This document shows, piece by piece, positions 8,064 to 16,749 of a DNA stretch of 64,000 nucleotides; position 1 is the first letter of the stretch, and every line of letters begins with the position of its first letter. This DNA is from RI-43 sp033764725. GTDB taxonomy: Bacteria > Pseudomonadota > Alphaproteobacteria > Caulobacterales > Aquidulcibacteraceae. The notes beneath the pieces are model-generated. The model saw nothing but the letters and a program-made list of their open reading frames with translations, ran no database searches and was not told where the DNA came from. Where the stretch lies: the NCBI GenBank assembly GCA_033764725.1, contig JANRIR010000005.1, positions 1 to 64,000 on the forward strand. Reading direction: 5' to 3'. Both the position numbers and the translations under genes were made by a program.

Positions 8064-9515
8064 TTGGAAAGCGCCATGCCCGACGCCGCCGGCCCATCGC
8101 CGCATCAAAAGCCGCCGCACATCAAGAAGCAGGCGGTGCTTTTGATCCACGGCATCGGCGAGCAGCGCCCGATGGCGACGCTCTGGAAGCTCGTGGATCT
8201 CGTCTGGCTCAAGGCGCCGCGCGCGCCCGGCGCGCCCGAGCGCAAGGTCTATTCCGAGCCCGACGAGGCGTCCGGCATGTTCGAGCTGCGCCGGCTGTCG
8301 ACCAACGCCGCCGCCGACGGCAAGCGCACCGATTTTTTTGAATTCTATTGGGCGCATTTGATGCACGGCAATGAATTGTCGGACGTGCTCGCCTGGCTCG
8401 GCGCGCTCGCGATGCGCAAGCGCGACACGGTGCCGCCGCACCTGCACAAGGCGTGGCGCACGCTGCGGATCGCCGCCGTGGCGCTGGCCTTCGTGCTGGC
8501 GATCGCGCTGGGCGCAAGCCTGTTCGCGGGCCTGGGCGGGCAGGCCGCGCTGCTTGGGCTTATTGCGTTGGCGGCGGGCTGCAGCGTGATCGCGGTGACG
8601 CTCGCTGACCAGATCTTCTTTTCGCCCGTGCTGGGGGACGCCGCGCGCTATCTCAGCCCAGCGCCCAAGAACATTCTGTCGCGTCAGCAGATCCGCGAGC
8701 AGGGGCTGCGGCTCCTGGATTCGCTTCACGCCAGCGGCAAATATGACCGCATCATCCTGGTCGGCCATTCGCTCGGCGGCGTGATCGCCTATGAGCTGAT
8801 CCATCACTATTGGGGGCGCCGCAACCGGATGATGACGCGCGACGGCGCCGTGCAAGATGCGCTGGCGCAGGTCGAGGCGGCGGGCCTGGCGCTCGAGGCC
8901 GACGCCACGCCGGAGTCTCGCGTACGCTGGCGCGGCGCGCAGGACGCTCTGCGCACCGCGCTCGCCGCAGAGACGGCGAGCGACGGCGCGCCGCTGTGGC
9001 TGATCTCGGATCTGGTGACGCTGGGATGCCCGCTGGCCCATGCCGAGACGCTGCTCGCCGAAGACCCCGCCGCATTCCGCGCGCTGCTCGAGCGGCGCGA
9101 ACTGGCCTCCTGCCCGCCGATCTATGAAACCTTCGCCGACGGCCGTCGCCGCTTTTCCTATTGCCGCACGCCCGGCGCCGCCGACGATCCCGACGCTGCG
9201 CCGCGCGCGCCGCACAATGGCGCAGCCTTCGCCGCGGTGCGCTGGACCAACATCTATTTTCCGATCGCCGGCATCCTGCGCGGCGATCTGATCGGCGGCC
9301 CCTCCGGCGGCTGCTTCGGCGCCGGCGTGCAGGACGTGCCGGCGCGGGCCCCGCGCGCGGGCGGCTGGTTTCCGCACATGCACTATTTCGAGGCCGACGC
9401 CGACCCGGTCTGGGGCGATCCCGCCTGGGCTGACCATCGCGCCGCCATCCGCGCGGCGATCGCACTCGAGCGCCAGCTTGATCACGCGCCGAATGCGGCT
9501 AAACACAGCCCATGA
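8064..9515 (+). CDS. alpha/beta-hydrolase-like membrane protein, copy 2
   Basis: A 483-residue paralogue of the preceding gene. It has VLLIHGIGEQRPM at the N-terminus, FFEFYWAHLMHGN (compare FYELYWAHLMPGN in copy 1), two hydrophobic helices near residues 130-180, a GHSLGGVIAYEL nucleophile elbow near residue 235, VTLGCPLAHAETLL, and the shared FRGDLIGGPSGGCFG-type block. The start at 8064 is tentative; MPDAAG five residues in is an alternative. The stop overlaps the ATG of the ABC ATPase gene (ATGA), placing hydrolase and transporter in one operon. Confidence 0.7.
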   Translation: MESAMPDAAGPSPHQKPPHIKKQAVLLIHGIGEQRPMATLWKLVDLVWLKAPRAPGAPERKVYSEPDEASGMFELRRLSTNAAADGKRTDFFEFYWAHLMHGNELSDVLAWLGALAMRKRDTVPPHLHKAWRTLRIAAVALAFVLAIALGASLFAGLGGQAALLGLIALAAGCSVIAVTLADQIFFSPVLGDAARYLSPAPKNILSRQQIREQGLRLLDSLHASGKYDRIILVGHSLGGVIAYELIHHYWGRRNRMMTRDGAVQDALAQVEAAGLALEADATPESRVRWRGAQDALRTALAAETASDGAPLWLISDLVTLGCPLAHAETLLAEDPAAFRALLERRELASCPPIYETFADGRRRFSYCRTPGAADDPDAAPRAPHNGAAFAAVRWTNIYFPIAGILRGDLIGGPSGGCFGAGVQDVPARAPRAGGWFPHMHYFEADADPVWGDPAWADHRAAIRAAIALERQLDHAPNAAKHSP

Positions 9516-10447
9516 GCGCCCTGATCGCGGCCGAAAGGCTCACGAAATTCTACGGCGCCCGCGCCGCGGTCGATCAGCTCAGCTTCTCCGCCGAACCGGG
9601 CCGCATCTGCGGCGTGCTCGGCCCCAATGGGGCCGGCAAGAGCACCACGCTGCGCATGCTTGTCGGCATTCTGCCGCCAAGCGGGGGGCAGGTGCTGTTC
9701 AAGGGCGCGCCGCTGCGCCGCGATGGCCAGAAGCGCCTCGGCTATTTGCCGGAAGAACGCGGTCTCTACCGCAACATGACCGCACGCGCGGCGATCACGC
9801 ATCTGGCGCGGCTGAAGGGCATGCACGCCGTCGACGCCCGCAAGCGCGCCGATGCGCTCCTGGAGGAGCATGGCCTCGGCCCGTATCGCGGCAAGAAGCT
9901 CAAGACGCTGTCGAAGGGCATGGCGCAGAAAGTGCAATTGCTCGCCGCGATCGCGCACAAGCCCGACCTCATCGTGTTCGACGAGCCGTTCTCCGGGCTC
10001 GATCCGGTCAATCAGCGGACGGTGGAGGACATCATTCGCGGTATCGCGCGCGACGGCGGGGGCGTGTTGTTCTCCACCCATGTGATGGAGCACGCCGAAC
10101 GCATCTGCGATCGCATCGTGCTGATCGCGCACGGCGCCAAGGCGTTCGAGGGCGCGGTGTCGGAAGCGCTCGGCGCGCTGCCGCGCACGGCGATCCTGGA
10201 GACGGAAGGCGCCTACGATCTGCGCGCCGCGCTCGCCAGCGCCGGCATCGCCATCAGCGAGGATCGCGCGCCCGACCCTGCGCATCGGCGCTGGCGGCTC
10301 GATCTCGACACGCCCGACATGGGCCGGCGCGTCTTGGCGGCGTGCGTGCAAGCCGGCGCGCCGCTGACGCTGTTCGAACCCGCCCGGCCCACGCTGCATG
10401 ACGCCTTCGTCGCGCTGGTGGGCGATCGCGCCGCGCCGCCGGCGTGA
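9512..10447 (+). CDS. ABC transporter ATP-binding protein (NatA-like)
   Basis: A 311-residue ATPase with Walker A GPNGAGKST (about residue 38), the signature LSKGMAQKVQ, Walker B LIVFDEPFSGLD and a switch His in FSTHVMEHA. The C-terminal 90 residues resemble the DUF4162 domain of NatA-type exporters. It should power the permease encoded 12 bases downstream. Translational coupling to the hydrolase upstream suggests that the exported substrate and the hydrolase are linked. Confidence 0.92.
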   Translation: MSALIAAERLTKFYGARAAVDQLSFSAEPGRICGVLGPNGAGKSTTLRMLVGILPPSGGQVLFKGAPLRRDGQKRLGYLPEERGLYRNMTARAAITHLARLKGMHAVDARKRADALLEEHGLGPYRGKKLKTLSKGMAQKVQLLAAIAHKPDLIVFDEPFSGLDPVNQRTVEDIIRGIARDGGGVLFSTHVMEHAERICDRIVLIAHGAKAFEGAVSEALGALPRTAILETEGAYDLRAALASAGIAISEDRAPDPAHRRWRLDLDTPDMGRRVLAACVQAGAPLTLFEPARPTLHDAFVALVGDRAAPPA

Positions 10448-10459
10448 AAAGGATGTCTC

Positions 10460-11926
10460 ATGCGTGAAATATTCCTGATCGCGCGCCGGGATTATCTGGC
10501 GGTGGTGTCGGCCTGGGGCTTCTGGCTTTCGCTGTGCACGGCGCCGCTCTTGTTCGCCGTCGTGGTGTTCGCGCCGATCCTGCTGAGCCGTTCGGAGCCT
10601 GCGCGCGCCTTGGCGATCGCCGCCGATCGGCCGGCCGACGAGGCGGCCGTGATCGCGGCGTTCGACCAGGCCGATCGCGTCAACGCGCGCGAAACCTTGA
10701 ACGCGTTTCTCGCCGCCGCTGCGCCGGGCGCGCAGGCCGAGGCGCTCGCGGCCTTCGACGCCGCCGCCAACACGCAGCAAGGCTTTGCTGCGGCGCGCGC
10801 GATCCTTGCGGCGCGCGCGCCGGCGGCGGCGCAATCCATGCCGCAGCCGCAACAGCGCTATGTCATCGCGCCGGCGCCCGCGCGCGATATCGACGGCCTG
10901 CGGCCTTATCTGCTCGGCGAGCGCCAGATCGCGATCGCGGGGCGGCAGACGCCGTTGTTCGGCGCGGTCTTGATCACGCGCACGGAGGGCGGCCTTCGGC
11001 TCGCCTATTGGAGCGCCAATCTCACCGACCCGACGCCGCGTCGGCGCGCCGAACGCGCGCTGACCGACATCCTGCGCAGCGAAGCGCTCGCCGCGCGCGG
11101 CGTCGATGCGCAGGAGGCCGCGCGGATCGACGCGCTCGCCCCGCAGGTCGAACAATTCGATCCGCGGCGCGCGCAACGCGACGGCGCCGTCACCATGCGG
11201 GACCGCGCGCCCTATATCGTCGCCATCGTCATGGCGTTCGTGTTGTGGAGCGCGGTGTTCGGCGTGGCGAACATGCTGTTGACCAGTGTGCTGGAGGAGA
11301 AATCCAACAAGATCCTCGACACGTTATTGACCAGCGCCAGCCCGCTGCAGATCCTGATCGGCAAGCTCGCCGGCACCGCGGCGGTGAGTGCCACGCTGTT
11401 CGGCGTGTGGGGGCTGCTCGGCGGGTCGCTGGCGAGGTTCGCGGCAGGGCGTGCGCCCGACGGCCTGATGGCGGGCATCGCCGGCGCTGCGCTCGATCCG
11501 ACGCTGATCGGCACGTTTTTGGCGTGTTTTGTGGCCGGCTATCTCATGTACGGCGCGCTGTTTCTCGCGCTCGGATCGCTGTGCGAAACCATTCAGGAAG
11601 CGCAAACTTTGCTCGGCCCGGTGATCTTCGTGCTGATCATTCCGATCATTCTGCTTGGCCCGGCGTTCGACAATCCCAAGGCGCCGTTCTTCGCCTACGC
11701 GTCGTGGGTTCCGCCGCTGACGCCGTTCCTGATGATGGTGCGCGCGCCCGCCGGCCTCTCCCCGGCGGAGATCGCCGGGCCGTTCGTCATGCTCTTCATC
11801 GCGGTCGGGTTCATCTTGTGGGGCGCGGCGCGCGTGTTTCATGCCGGCGTCGTCGACAACGCCACCGCGGCGTCGCTGCGCAATCGCATCCTGCGGCGCG
11901 CCGAGCAGCGCCCGGCGCAACCCTAA
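10460..11926 (+). CDS. ABC-2 type permease (NatB-like)
   Basis: A 488-residue membrane protein: one helix at about residues 20-42, a long extracytoplasmic Ala-rich region, and a cluster of five to six helices from about residue 250 to 470, including YIVAIVMAFVLWSAVFGVAN, SNKILDTLLTSASPLQILIGK and PVIFVLIIPIILLGPA. This is the NatB/ABC-2 exporter layout. It partners with the ATPase just upstream. The exported compound (ion, lipid or peptide) cannot be told from the sequence. Confidence 0.9.
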   Translation: MREIFLIARRDYLAVVSAWGFWLSLCTAPLLFAVVVFAPILLSRSEPARALAIAADRPADEAAVIAAFDQADRVNARETLNAFLAAAAPGAQAEALAAFDAAANTQQGFAAARAILAARAPAAAQSMPQPQQRYVIAPAPARDIDGLRPYLLGERQIAIAGRQTPLFGAVLITRTEGGLRLAYWSANLTDPTPRRRAERALTDILRSEALAARGVDAQEAARIDALAPQVEQFDPRRAQRDGAVTMRDRAPYIVAIVMAFVLWSAVFGVANMLLTSVLEEKSNKILDTLLTSASPLQILIGKLAGTAAVSATLFGVWGLLGGSLARFAAGRAPDGLMAGIAGAALDPTLIGTFLACFVAGYLMYGALFLALGSLCETIQEAQTLLGPVIFVLIIPIILLGPAFDNPKAPFFAYASWVPPLTPFLMMVRAPAGLSPAEIAGPFVMLFIAVGFILWGAARVFHAGVVDNATAASLRNRILRRAEQRPAQP

Positions 11927-11929
11927 GCC

Positions 11930-13132
11930 CTATTCGAATCGGTGGCGCAGATCGCGGATGCGCTTCTCGAACGTGTGGTAGCTCAAGAACGCAAGGCCGA
12001 TCGTGATCGGATAGGCGGTAAGAAAGATCATCAGGCGCTGGATCTTGTCCGCATCCTGGCCGCCGCCGCCGAACCAGGGCACGAATTCGCTCAAAAGATA
12101 GATCACGATGGCGTGGTAGATGTAGGCCCCGTACGACACCCGCCCGATCGCCTGCAGGCCGGGAATGCGCGCCAGCCAAGTCAGCCATTGGTCGCGCGCG
12201 ATCAGCAGCCAGATCAGCGCGGCCGAAATCCCCCAGATCGCCGGATAGAGGAACACTTCGCGCAGCTCGCCGAAATTGTGGTGCGGGAAAAGCGTGTTGT
12301 AGCCGGCGAAGAACGATCCAAGCGTCTTCTGCTGTTCGATATAGAGATACGACGCCATGTAGATTGCGGCGTAGATCGCGGCGCCTGCGAACGCGAGCCG
12401 CGCCCACAACAGCTTGGTTTCAAGCTGCGGACGCAGAATCGCGAGCAGGCAGCCGATGGCGAAGGAATCGAACTGCGCGAAGGGGAACATGTAGACCGCG
12501 CGCCCGACCGAATCGAGCGACCAGCCCTGCGCCAGCGCCCATTGACCCCAGAAGTACCGCACGAACGGCGCAGCGATGATGACGAGGATCAGCCCCAGGA
12601 TTACACCACGCCTGTTGGTGAACGCGTAGAGGAACGGGAACAGCAGATAGAATTGCTCCTCCAGCGCCAGCGTCCAGAGGATGGAGAAGGGCAGCCAGGA
12701 GATGTCATAATCCCGCTGGATCATCAGGTGCAGGTTTTGCGTGTAGGTCAGGATCCAGGGCAGGTGATTGAACAGGCTCGTTTTGTTCATCCAAACGAGA
12801 ACGATGCACATCAGCGCGACGTAGAAGAAGTAAAGCGGCCAGATGCGCAACGAGCGCCGGATGTAGAAATTACGCAGAAAGATGCCGCGGGTCGGGCGCT
12901 TCAATTCCGAGTTCAGCAGCGACGTGGTGATCGCAAAGCCGGAAATAACGTAGAACAGCCACACGCCGGCCCAGCCGAAATGCATGATCTCGCAGTGGAA
13001 GATGATCACCGCCGTCACGGCCAGCGCGCGCAGCGCATCCACCTCGCCGAGATACTCGGCCTTCGCTTCGGCCTTCGGCGACATGCGGACGGCCGCCTGT
13101 TCGGCCTGCATTGGAAGTGAGCTTTCCGCCAT
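11930..13132 (-). CDS. acyltransferase 3 family membrane protein
   Basis: A 400-residue integral membrane protein of the acyltransferase-3/OafA family. The N-terminal EVDALRALAVTAVIIFH and the FYVISGFAITTSLL block carry the family signature, followed by LRNFYIRRSLRIWPLYF, the LEEQFYLLFPFLYA active-site region and about ten helices. These enzymes add acetyl or other acyl groups to cell-surface polysaccharides or glycans. It is divergent from the GMC oxidoreductase gene across a 73-base gap. Modification of an exported sugar is the likely role. Confidence 0.88.
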   Translation of the reverse strand: MAESSLPMQAEQAAVRMSPKAEAKAEYLGEVDALRALAVTAVIIFHCEIMHFGWAGVWLFYVISGFAITTSLLNSELKRPTRGIFLRNFYIRRSLRIWPLYFFYVALMCIVLVWMNKTSLFNHLPWILTYTQNLHLMIQRDYDISWLPFSILWTLALEEQFYLLFPFLYAFTNRRGVILGLILVIIAAPFVRYFWGQWALAQGWSLDSVGRAVYMFPFAQFDSFAIGCLLAILRPQLETKLLWARLAFAGAAIYAAIYMASYLYIEQQKTLGSFFAGYNTLFPHHNFGELREVFLYPAIWGISAALIWLLIARDQWLTWLARIPGLQAIGRVSYGAYIYHAIVIYLLSEFVPWFGGGGQDADKIQRLMIFLTAYPITIGLAFLSYHTFEKRIRDLRHRFE

Positions 13133-13205
13133 TGCGTCGATCCACCGCTTGCGTTGATCTGTACTTGTCTACCGGCTTCGGCCACACTTTTCCCGGCAAA
13201 GGGAT

Positions 13206-14687
13206 GTGGGCGTCGAGGCGGTGCAGAACACGATTTTCCCCTGGGACGCGACTGACCGCTACGACCTTGTTCTCGTTGGCACCGGTTTCGGCTCCAGCTT
13301 CTTCTTGCAAAAGGCGCTCCAGGTAAACAGGCGGCGAAATTTTCGCGTCCTGTGCCTGGAATGGGGCGGCGTCGCGTCGCACGCCTGGCGGATCGAGCAC
13401 AAGAAATTTGCACCCATCGACGCCAGTGAAACCTATGTGACATCGAGCCCGGGGAAGCCCTGGTGGTTCACCATGGGCTTCGGCGGCGGCACCAATTGCT
13501 GGGGCGCCAACGCCCCGCGCTTCCACCCCACCGATTTCGCGCTCAAGACGCGCTACGGCGTCGGCCGCGATTGGCCGTACTCCTACGACGACCTGGAGCC
13601 GTATTATTTGGAGGCGGAGCAAATAATGGACATGGCCGGCGACGACGACGTCGCCGCCGTCCTGCCGCGCTCCGGCCCCTATCCGCAGCGCATGCACCGC
13701 TTGTCCACGCCCGACGAGGCGATGAAGCGGGCCAATCCGCAATGGCATTTCGGATCGGCTTCGGCGCGGATGATCGCCGCCAAGGGCGACCGCGGCGCGT
13801 GCTGCGCCATCGGCAATTGCAGCTTCTGTCACGTCAACTCGAAATTTACCGTCGAGAACGGCATGCCGGATCTCTACGCCGATCCGCGGGTGTCGCTGAT
13901 CCCCGGCGCGCGCGTGCTGCGCGTGGAGACTCAAGGCGATGTCGCATCCGGGGTGATCTACGCGTTCGACGGCGTCGAGCATCGCGTCGCCGGCGACATG
14001 ATCGTGCTCGGCGCCAACGCCATCCACGCTCCGTTCATTCTGTTGAAGTCCGGGTTCGATCACCCGCTCATCGGCCGCGGCCTGCACGAGAAGGCGGGCT
14101 TCGCCGCCGAAGTGCTCCTCGACGGCATGAACGGCTTCGATGGCGCGGTGTTCAATCCTGGCGTCAATTATGCGCTCTATGACGGCGAGCATCGGCGCAC
14201 CGCGGGCGCGGTGCTGATCAGCACGCAGAGCGCGGTGTGGTCGCACGGCCTGCGGCTGGAGCGCGGCCGCTGGCGCCAATCGCTGCCGCTGTCGGTGTCG
14301 GTGGAGAATCTCGCCGAGGACGTCAACGGCGTCACCGCGGAAGGCGATCTGCCGAATGTGACGCACGGCGATTTCAGCGCCTACGCCAAAGCCGGCATCG
14401 CGCGCGCGCGCGCGGCGTTGGCGGAGGTGTTCTCCGCGCTGCCGGTGGAGGACGTCGTGTTCCGCTACACCCATCGCACGCAGGGGCACATGCAGGGCAC
14501 GCTCCGCATGGGGACGGACCCGGCGGAGTCTATCGTCGACGGCAACCAGATCCATCACCGCTTTCGCAATCTCGCGGTCGTGGGGTCGTCGGTGTTTCCG
14601 TCCTGTTCGGCGTCGAACCCGAGCCTGACGGTCGCCGCCACCGCCTTGCGCGCGGCCGATCGTCTGTATCGCTCAGGGAGGACGTGA
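13206..14687 (+). CDS. GMC-family FAD oxidoreductase
   Basis: A 493-residue flavoprotein. The dinucleotide-binding motif VLVGTGFGSSF lies near residue 22, with GGGTNCWGANAPRF following and a C-terminal FAD block, HMQGTLRMGTDP ... VVGSSVFPSCSASNPSLT, as in glucose-methanol-choline oxidoreductases. The cysteine-rich CCAIGNCSFCHV segment near residue 200 is unusual and could bind metal. It starts with GTG at 13206. The next gene encodes a small Tat-exported protein two bases later; such pairs recall gluconate-2-dehydrogenase-like dehydrogenases, in which a small Tat subunit carries the large one to the periplasm. Its substrate is probably a sugar or alcohol. Confidence 0.85.
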   Translation: MGVEAVQNTIFPWDATDRYDLVLVGTGFGSSFFLQKALQVNRRRNFRVLCLEWGGVASHAWRIEHKKFAPIDASETYVTSSPGKPWWFTMGFGGGTNCWGANAPRFHPTDFALKTRYGVGRDWPYSYDDLEPYYLEAEQIMDMAGDDDVAAVLPRSGPYPQRMHRLSTPDEAMKRANPQWHFGSASARMIAAKGDRGACCAIGNCSFCHVNSKFTVENGMPDLYADPRVSLIPGARVLRVETQGDVASGVIYAFDGVEHRVAGDMIVLGANAIHAPFILLKSGFDHPLIGRGLHEKAGFAAEVLLDGMNGFDGAVFNPGVNYALYDGEHRRTAGAVLISTQSAVWSHGLRLERGRWRQSLPLSVSVENLAEDVNGVTAEGDLPNVTHGDFSAYAKAGIARARAALAEVFSALPVEDVVFRYTHRTQGHMQGTLRMGTDPAESIVDGNQIHHRFRNLAVVGSSVFPSCSASNPSLTVAATALRAADRLYRSGRT

Positions 14688-14688
14688 C

Positions 14689-15126
14689 GTGAGCGACGCC
14701 GAAACCTCGCGCCGGCGTTTCATCCAGGCCGCGACCGGCGCCTGGCTCGTCGCTGCGGCCGGCGGCAATTATGCGCTGGCGATGCGCGACATCAGCGGCG
14801 TCGTCGGCGCCATTCTCGATCGCCGTCTCGGCCCGTTCGTCATGGCGCCGGAGGCGCGCGCAAGCGCCATCGCGCGCGCGCTGGACGATGTCCGCGCCGT
14901 CGGCGCGTCGGAAACGAGCGCCTGGGCGCTGAACATTCTCTATCCGCTGATCTGGGCCGCCGAGGCGCTGCCCGAGCCCTTGGCCCAGCGCATCGAAAAG
15001 TTCGAGCGCCAGGTCGTCACATCGTTTCTGATGTCGACGAACTATCTCCAGCTTGCCGATCCCGAGACCGAAGCCGTCTCGTTCGATCCCGCGCCGGTCC
15101 TGTGCAGCCCGTTCGCCCGTCTGTAG
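14689..15126 (+). CDS. small Tat-signal protein, probable partner of the GMC oxidoreductase
   Basis: A 145-residue protein beginning with a twin-arginine signal (SRRRFIQAATG, then a hydrophobic stretch), followed by a mostly helical Ala-rich domain. It starts with GTG one base after the GMC stop, behind a GGGAGGA Shine-Dalgarno. It resembles in size and position the small subunit of gluconate-2-dehydrogenase-type GMC complexes, but I recognise no firm domain. Co-export of the FAD subunit is an inference from the arrangement. Confidence 0.65.
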   Translation: MSDAETSRRRFIQAATGAWLVAAAGGNYALAMRDISGVVGAILDRRLGPFVMAPEARASAIARALDDVRAVGASETSAWALNILYPLIWAAEALPEPLAQRIEKFERQVVTSFLMSTNYLQLADPETEAVSFDPAPVLCSPFARL

Positions 15127-15149
15127 GGCTCATCATCCGCGCCATGCAA

Positions 15150-15180
15150 AAGGCCCCGCGCTTCCGCCGGGGCCTTGTTT
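15150..15180. terminator. bidirectional intrinsic terminator
   Basis: A 9-base stem (AAGGCCCCG / CGGGGCCTT) around a 9-base loop lies between the convergent Tat-protein gene and rpsU. On the plus strand it is followed by TTGTTTGTT; on the minus strand the arm runs into TTTTG. It can stop transcripts from both directions. Confidence 0.8.
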
Positions 15181-15202
15181 GTTCACAGCCTGGGGCGATC
15201 GC

Positions 15203-15421
15203 CTATTTCTTGGCGATCAGACCCTCGCGCTGCGCGCGCTTGCGCGCCAGCTTGCGGGCGCGGCGGACGGCCTCGGCCTGCTCGCGCGCCCGGCGCTCGG
15301 ACGGCTTTTCGAAATGGTTGCGGCGCTTCATTTCGCGGAAAGTGCCTTCCCGCTGCATCTTCTTTTTGAGCGCTTTCAACGCCTGATCGACGTTGTTGTC
15401 GCGAACGAAAATCTGAACGAT
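15203..15421 (-). CDS. rpsU: 30S ribosomal protein S21
   Basis: A 72-residue, highly basic protein with the S21 sequence: VQIFVRDNNVDQALKALKKK, then REMKRRNHFEKPSERRARE and a Lys/Arg tail. S21 sits on the small-subunit platform near the anti-Shine-Dalgarno sequence. No ATG, GTG or TTG exists in frame at the expected N-terminus. The codon that falls where other S21 proteins have Met-Val-Gln is ATC (15419-15421), seven bases downstream of a perfect AGGAGG (15429-15434, reverse strand). I therefore call ATC as the start. The gene is certain; the start codon is the point to verify. Confidence 0.93.
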   Translation of the reverse strand: MVQIFVRDNNVDQALKALKKKMQREGTFREMKRRNHFEKPSERRAREQAEAVRRARKLARKRAQREGLIAKK

Positions 15422-15580
15422 GACCGATCCTCCTGGCTGATGCCCGCAACGCGCAGCGGGCCGGACCCGATGCGCGCGCGTCCCGGCCATGACCGGGAGC
15501 GGGGCGGATAGCAAAAAGCCGCGGGGAAGTCCACCAAGGCGCGTGTCGACGCGGCCCCGGCCTGCGCCTATCTCTAGGCC

Positions 15581-16234
15581 ATGAAAGACGCCGTCCGCCC
15601 GCCTTCGGAGACCTATCGCGCGCAAATCCTGGAAGGGCTGCCCGCGCACGCCGCCGCGCTGGGGTGGACCAGGGCGGCGCTGGAGGCCGCCGCCGCCGAG
15701 GCGCAGCTGGGCCCCGGCGAGATCGCGCTCGCGTTCCCGCGCGGCCCCCTCGACGCCATGGACGCCTTCGCCGACCGCGCGGACCGGGCGATGGAGGCAG
15801 CGCTGGCGAGCCTCGACCTCGCCGGCATGCGCGTGCGTGAGCGGGTGCAGGCCGGGATCACCGCGCGCCTGGAGGCGCAAGCGGGCGCCAAGCCGGCCTG
15901 CCGCGCCATGACGCGGGCGCTGGCCCGCCGTCCAGGCGAGGCGGCCCGCCTGGTCGGGCGCACCGCCGACCGGCTGTGGCGCGCCCTGGGCGATCCGTCG
16001 ACGGACGAGAATTTCTACTCCAAGCGGCTGATCCTGTCCGGCGTGCTCGCCGCGGTCTACGCGCGCTGGATGGCCGAGGACGACGCGACCGTGGAGAGCA
16101 TGGCCCCGTTCATCGCCGCGCGCATCGAGAACGTGATGCAGTTCGAGAAGCTCAAGGCGCGGGTCAAGCCGCTGTCGCGGGCCGGCGAAACCGCTGCTGC
16201 GCTTGCGGCGCGCCTGCGCTATGGCGGCGCGTGA
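15581..16234 (+). CDS. COQ9 family protein
   Basis: A 217-residue soluble protein of the COQ9 family. It has a TetR-like helical fold with an N-terminal ILEGLPAHAAALGWTRAALEAAAAE, and the family-typical DPSTDENFYSKRLILSGVLAAVYARWM block around residue 145. In eukaryotes and alphaproteobacteria COQ9 binds lipids and supports ubiquinone biosynthesis by presenting intermediates to the hydroxylase COQ7. The gene is followed 14 bases later by an AhpD-like gene. Confidence 0.9.
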   Translation: MKDAVRPPSETYRAQILEGLPAHAAALGWTRAALEAAAAEAQLGPGEIALAFPRGPLDAMDAFADRADRAMEAALASLDLAGMRVRERVQAGITARLEAQAGAKPACRAMTRALARRPGEAARLVGRTADRLWRALGDPSTDENFYSKRLILSGVLAAVYARWMAEDDATVESMAPFIAARIENVMQFEKLKARVKPLSRAGETAAALAARLRYGGA

Positions 16235-16248
16235 CCAAGGAGCCGGCG

Positions 16249-16590
16249 ATGACCCACGATTACAAGGCGCGCATCGCCGAGGTCGATGAATACGCCCTCA
16301 GGCTGCGCGCGCTTATTCCCGATACGATGAACGCTTTCGGGGCGCTCACCCGGGCGGCGCAAAAGCCGGGCGCGCTCGACGGCAAGACCAAGGAATTGAT
16401 CGCGCTCGGCATCGCGGTGCGCACGCAATGCGACGCCTGCATCGCCTATCATACGCGCAGCCTGCATCGCCTCGGCGCCACGCGCGAAGAGATCGCCGAG
16501 GCCGTCGGCGTGGCGGTGCAGATGGGCGGCGGGCCGGCGGTGAATTACGCCGCCGACGCGCTGCGCGCGTTCGATCAATTCGCCGATTGA
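16249..16590 (+). CDS. AhpD-like carboxymuconolactone decarboxylase family protein
   Basis: A 113-residue protein of the CMD/AhpD fold, with the redox motif CDACIAYHTR (CxxC plus His) near residue 62 and the AVGVAVQMGGGPAVNYAADAL helix. Such proteins are thiol peroxidase partners or alkylhydroperoxidase-like reductases. The ATG at 16249 has AAGGAG upstream and is preferred to the longer arginine-rich reading. It is probably co-transcribed with COQ9. Confidence 0.88.
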   Translation: MTHDYKARIAEVDEYALRLRALIPDTMNAFGALTRAAQKPGALDGKTKELIALGIAVRTQCDACIAYHTRSLHRLGATREEIAEAVGVAVQMGGGPAVNYAADALRAFDQFAD

Positions 16591-16613
16591 GCGGCGCCGG
16601 AAACACCTGGATC

Positions 16614-16725
16614 GCCCCCATCGGCCGGCTTCGCCGCCCACTTTCCCCGCAAGCGGGGGAAGAAAAAGCGCGTCTTTGCTCCCCCGTTTACGGGGGAGCT
16701 GGCAGCGAAGCGGACTGAGGGGGCG
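16614..16725. repeat. palindromic intergenic repeat, family A copy 1 (REP/BIME-like)
   Basis: Two inverted units face each other. The left unit reads GCCCCCATCGGCCGGCTTCG with an inner CCCCGCAAGCGGGG hairpin; the right unit is its imperfect inverse, ending CGAAGCGGACTGAGGGGGC with an inner CCCCCGTTTACGGGGG hairpin. The same structure recurs at 30142-30255. It fills the gap between the convergent AhpD-like and purK genes. Confidence 0.8.
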
Positions 16726-16749
16726 CAGCGCCACTACTTGTGCGTCCCA

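Noticed and set aside
5760..9506. Long open frames on the minus strand opposite the two hydrolase genes (more than 600 codons each)
   Set aside because: Arginine-rich, no domain or motif; they mirror the third-codon GC bias of the well-supported plus-strand genes, which have HGxG and GHSLG motifs.
9482..11176. 564-codon minus-strand frame opposite the ABC transporter genes
   Set aside because: Shadow of clear Walker A/B and permease sequences on the plus strand.
15203..15880. 225-codon version of the rpsU frame starting at 15880
   Set aside because: The extension lies over the COQ9 gene on the other strand and has no relation to S21; the S21 N-terminus is clear at the ATC.
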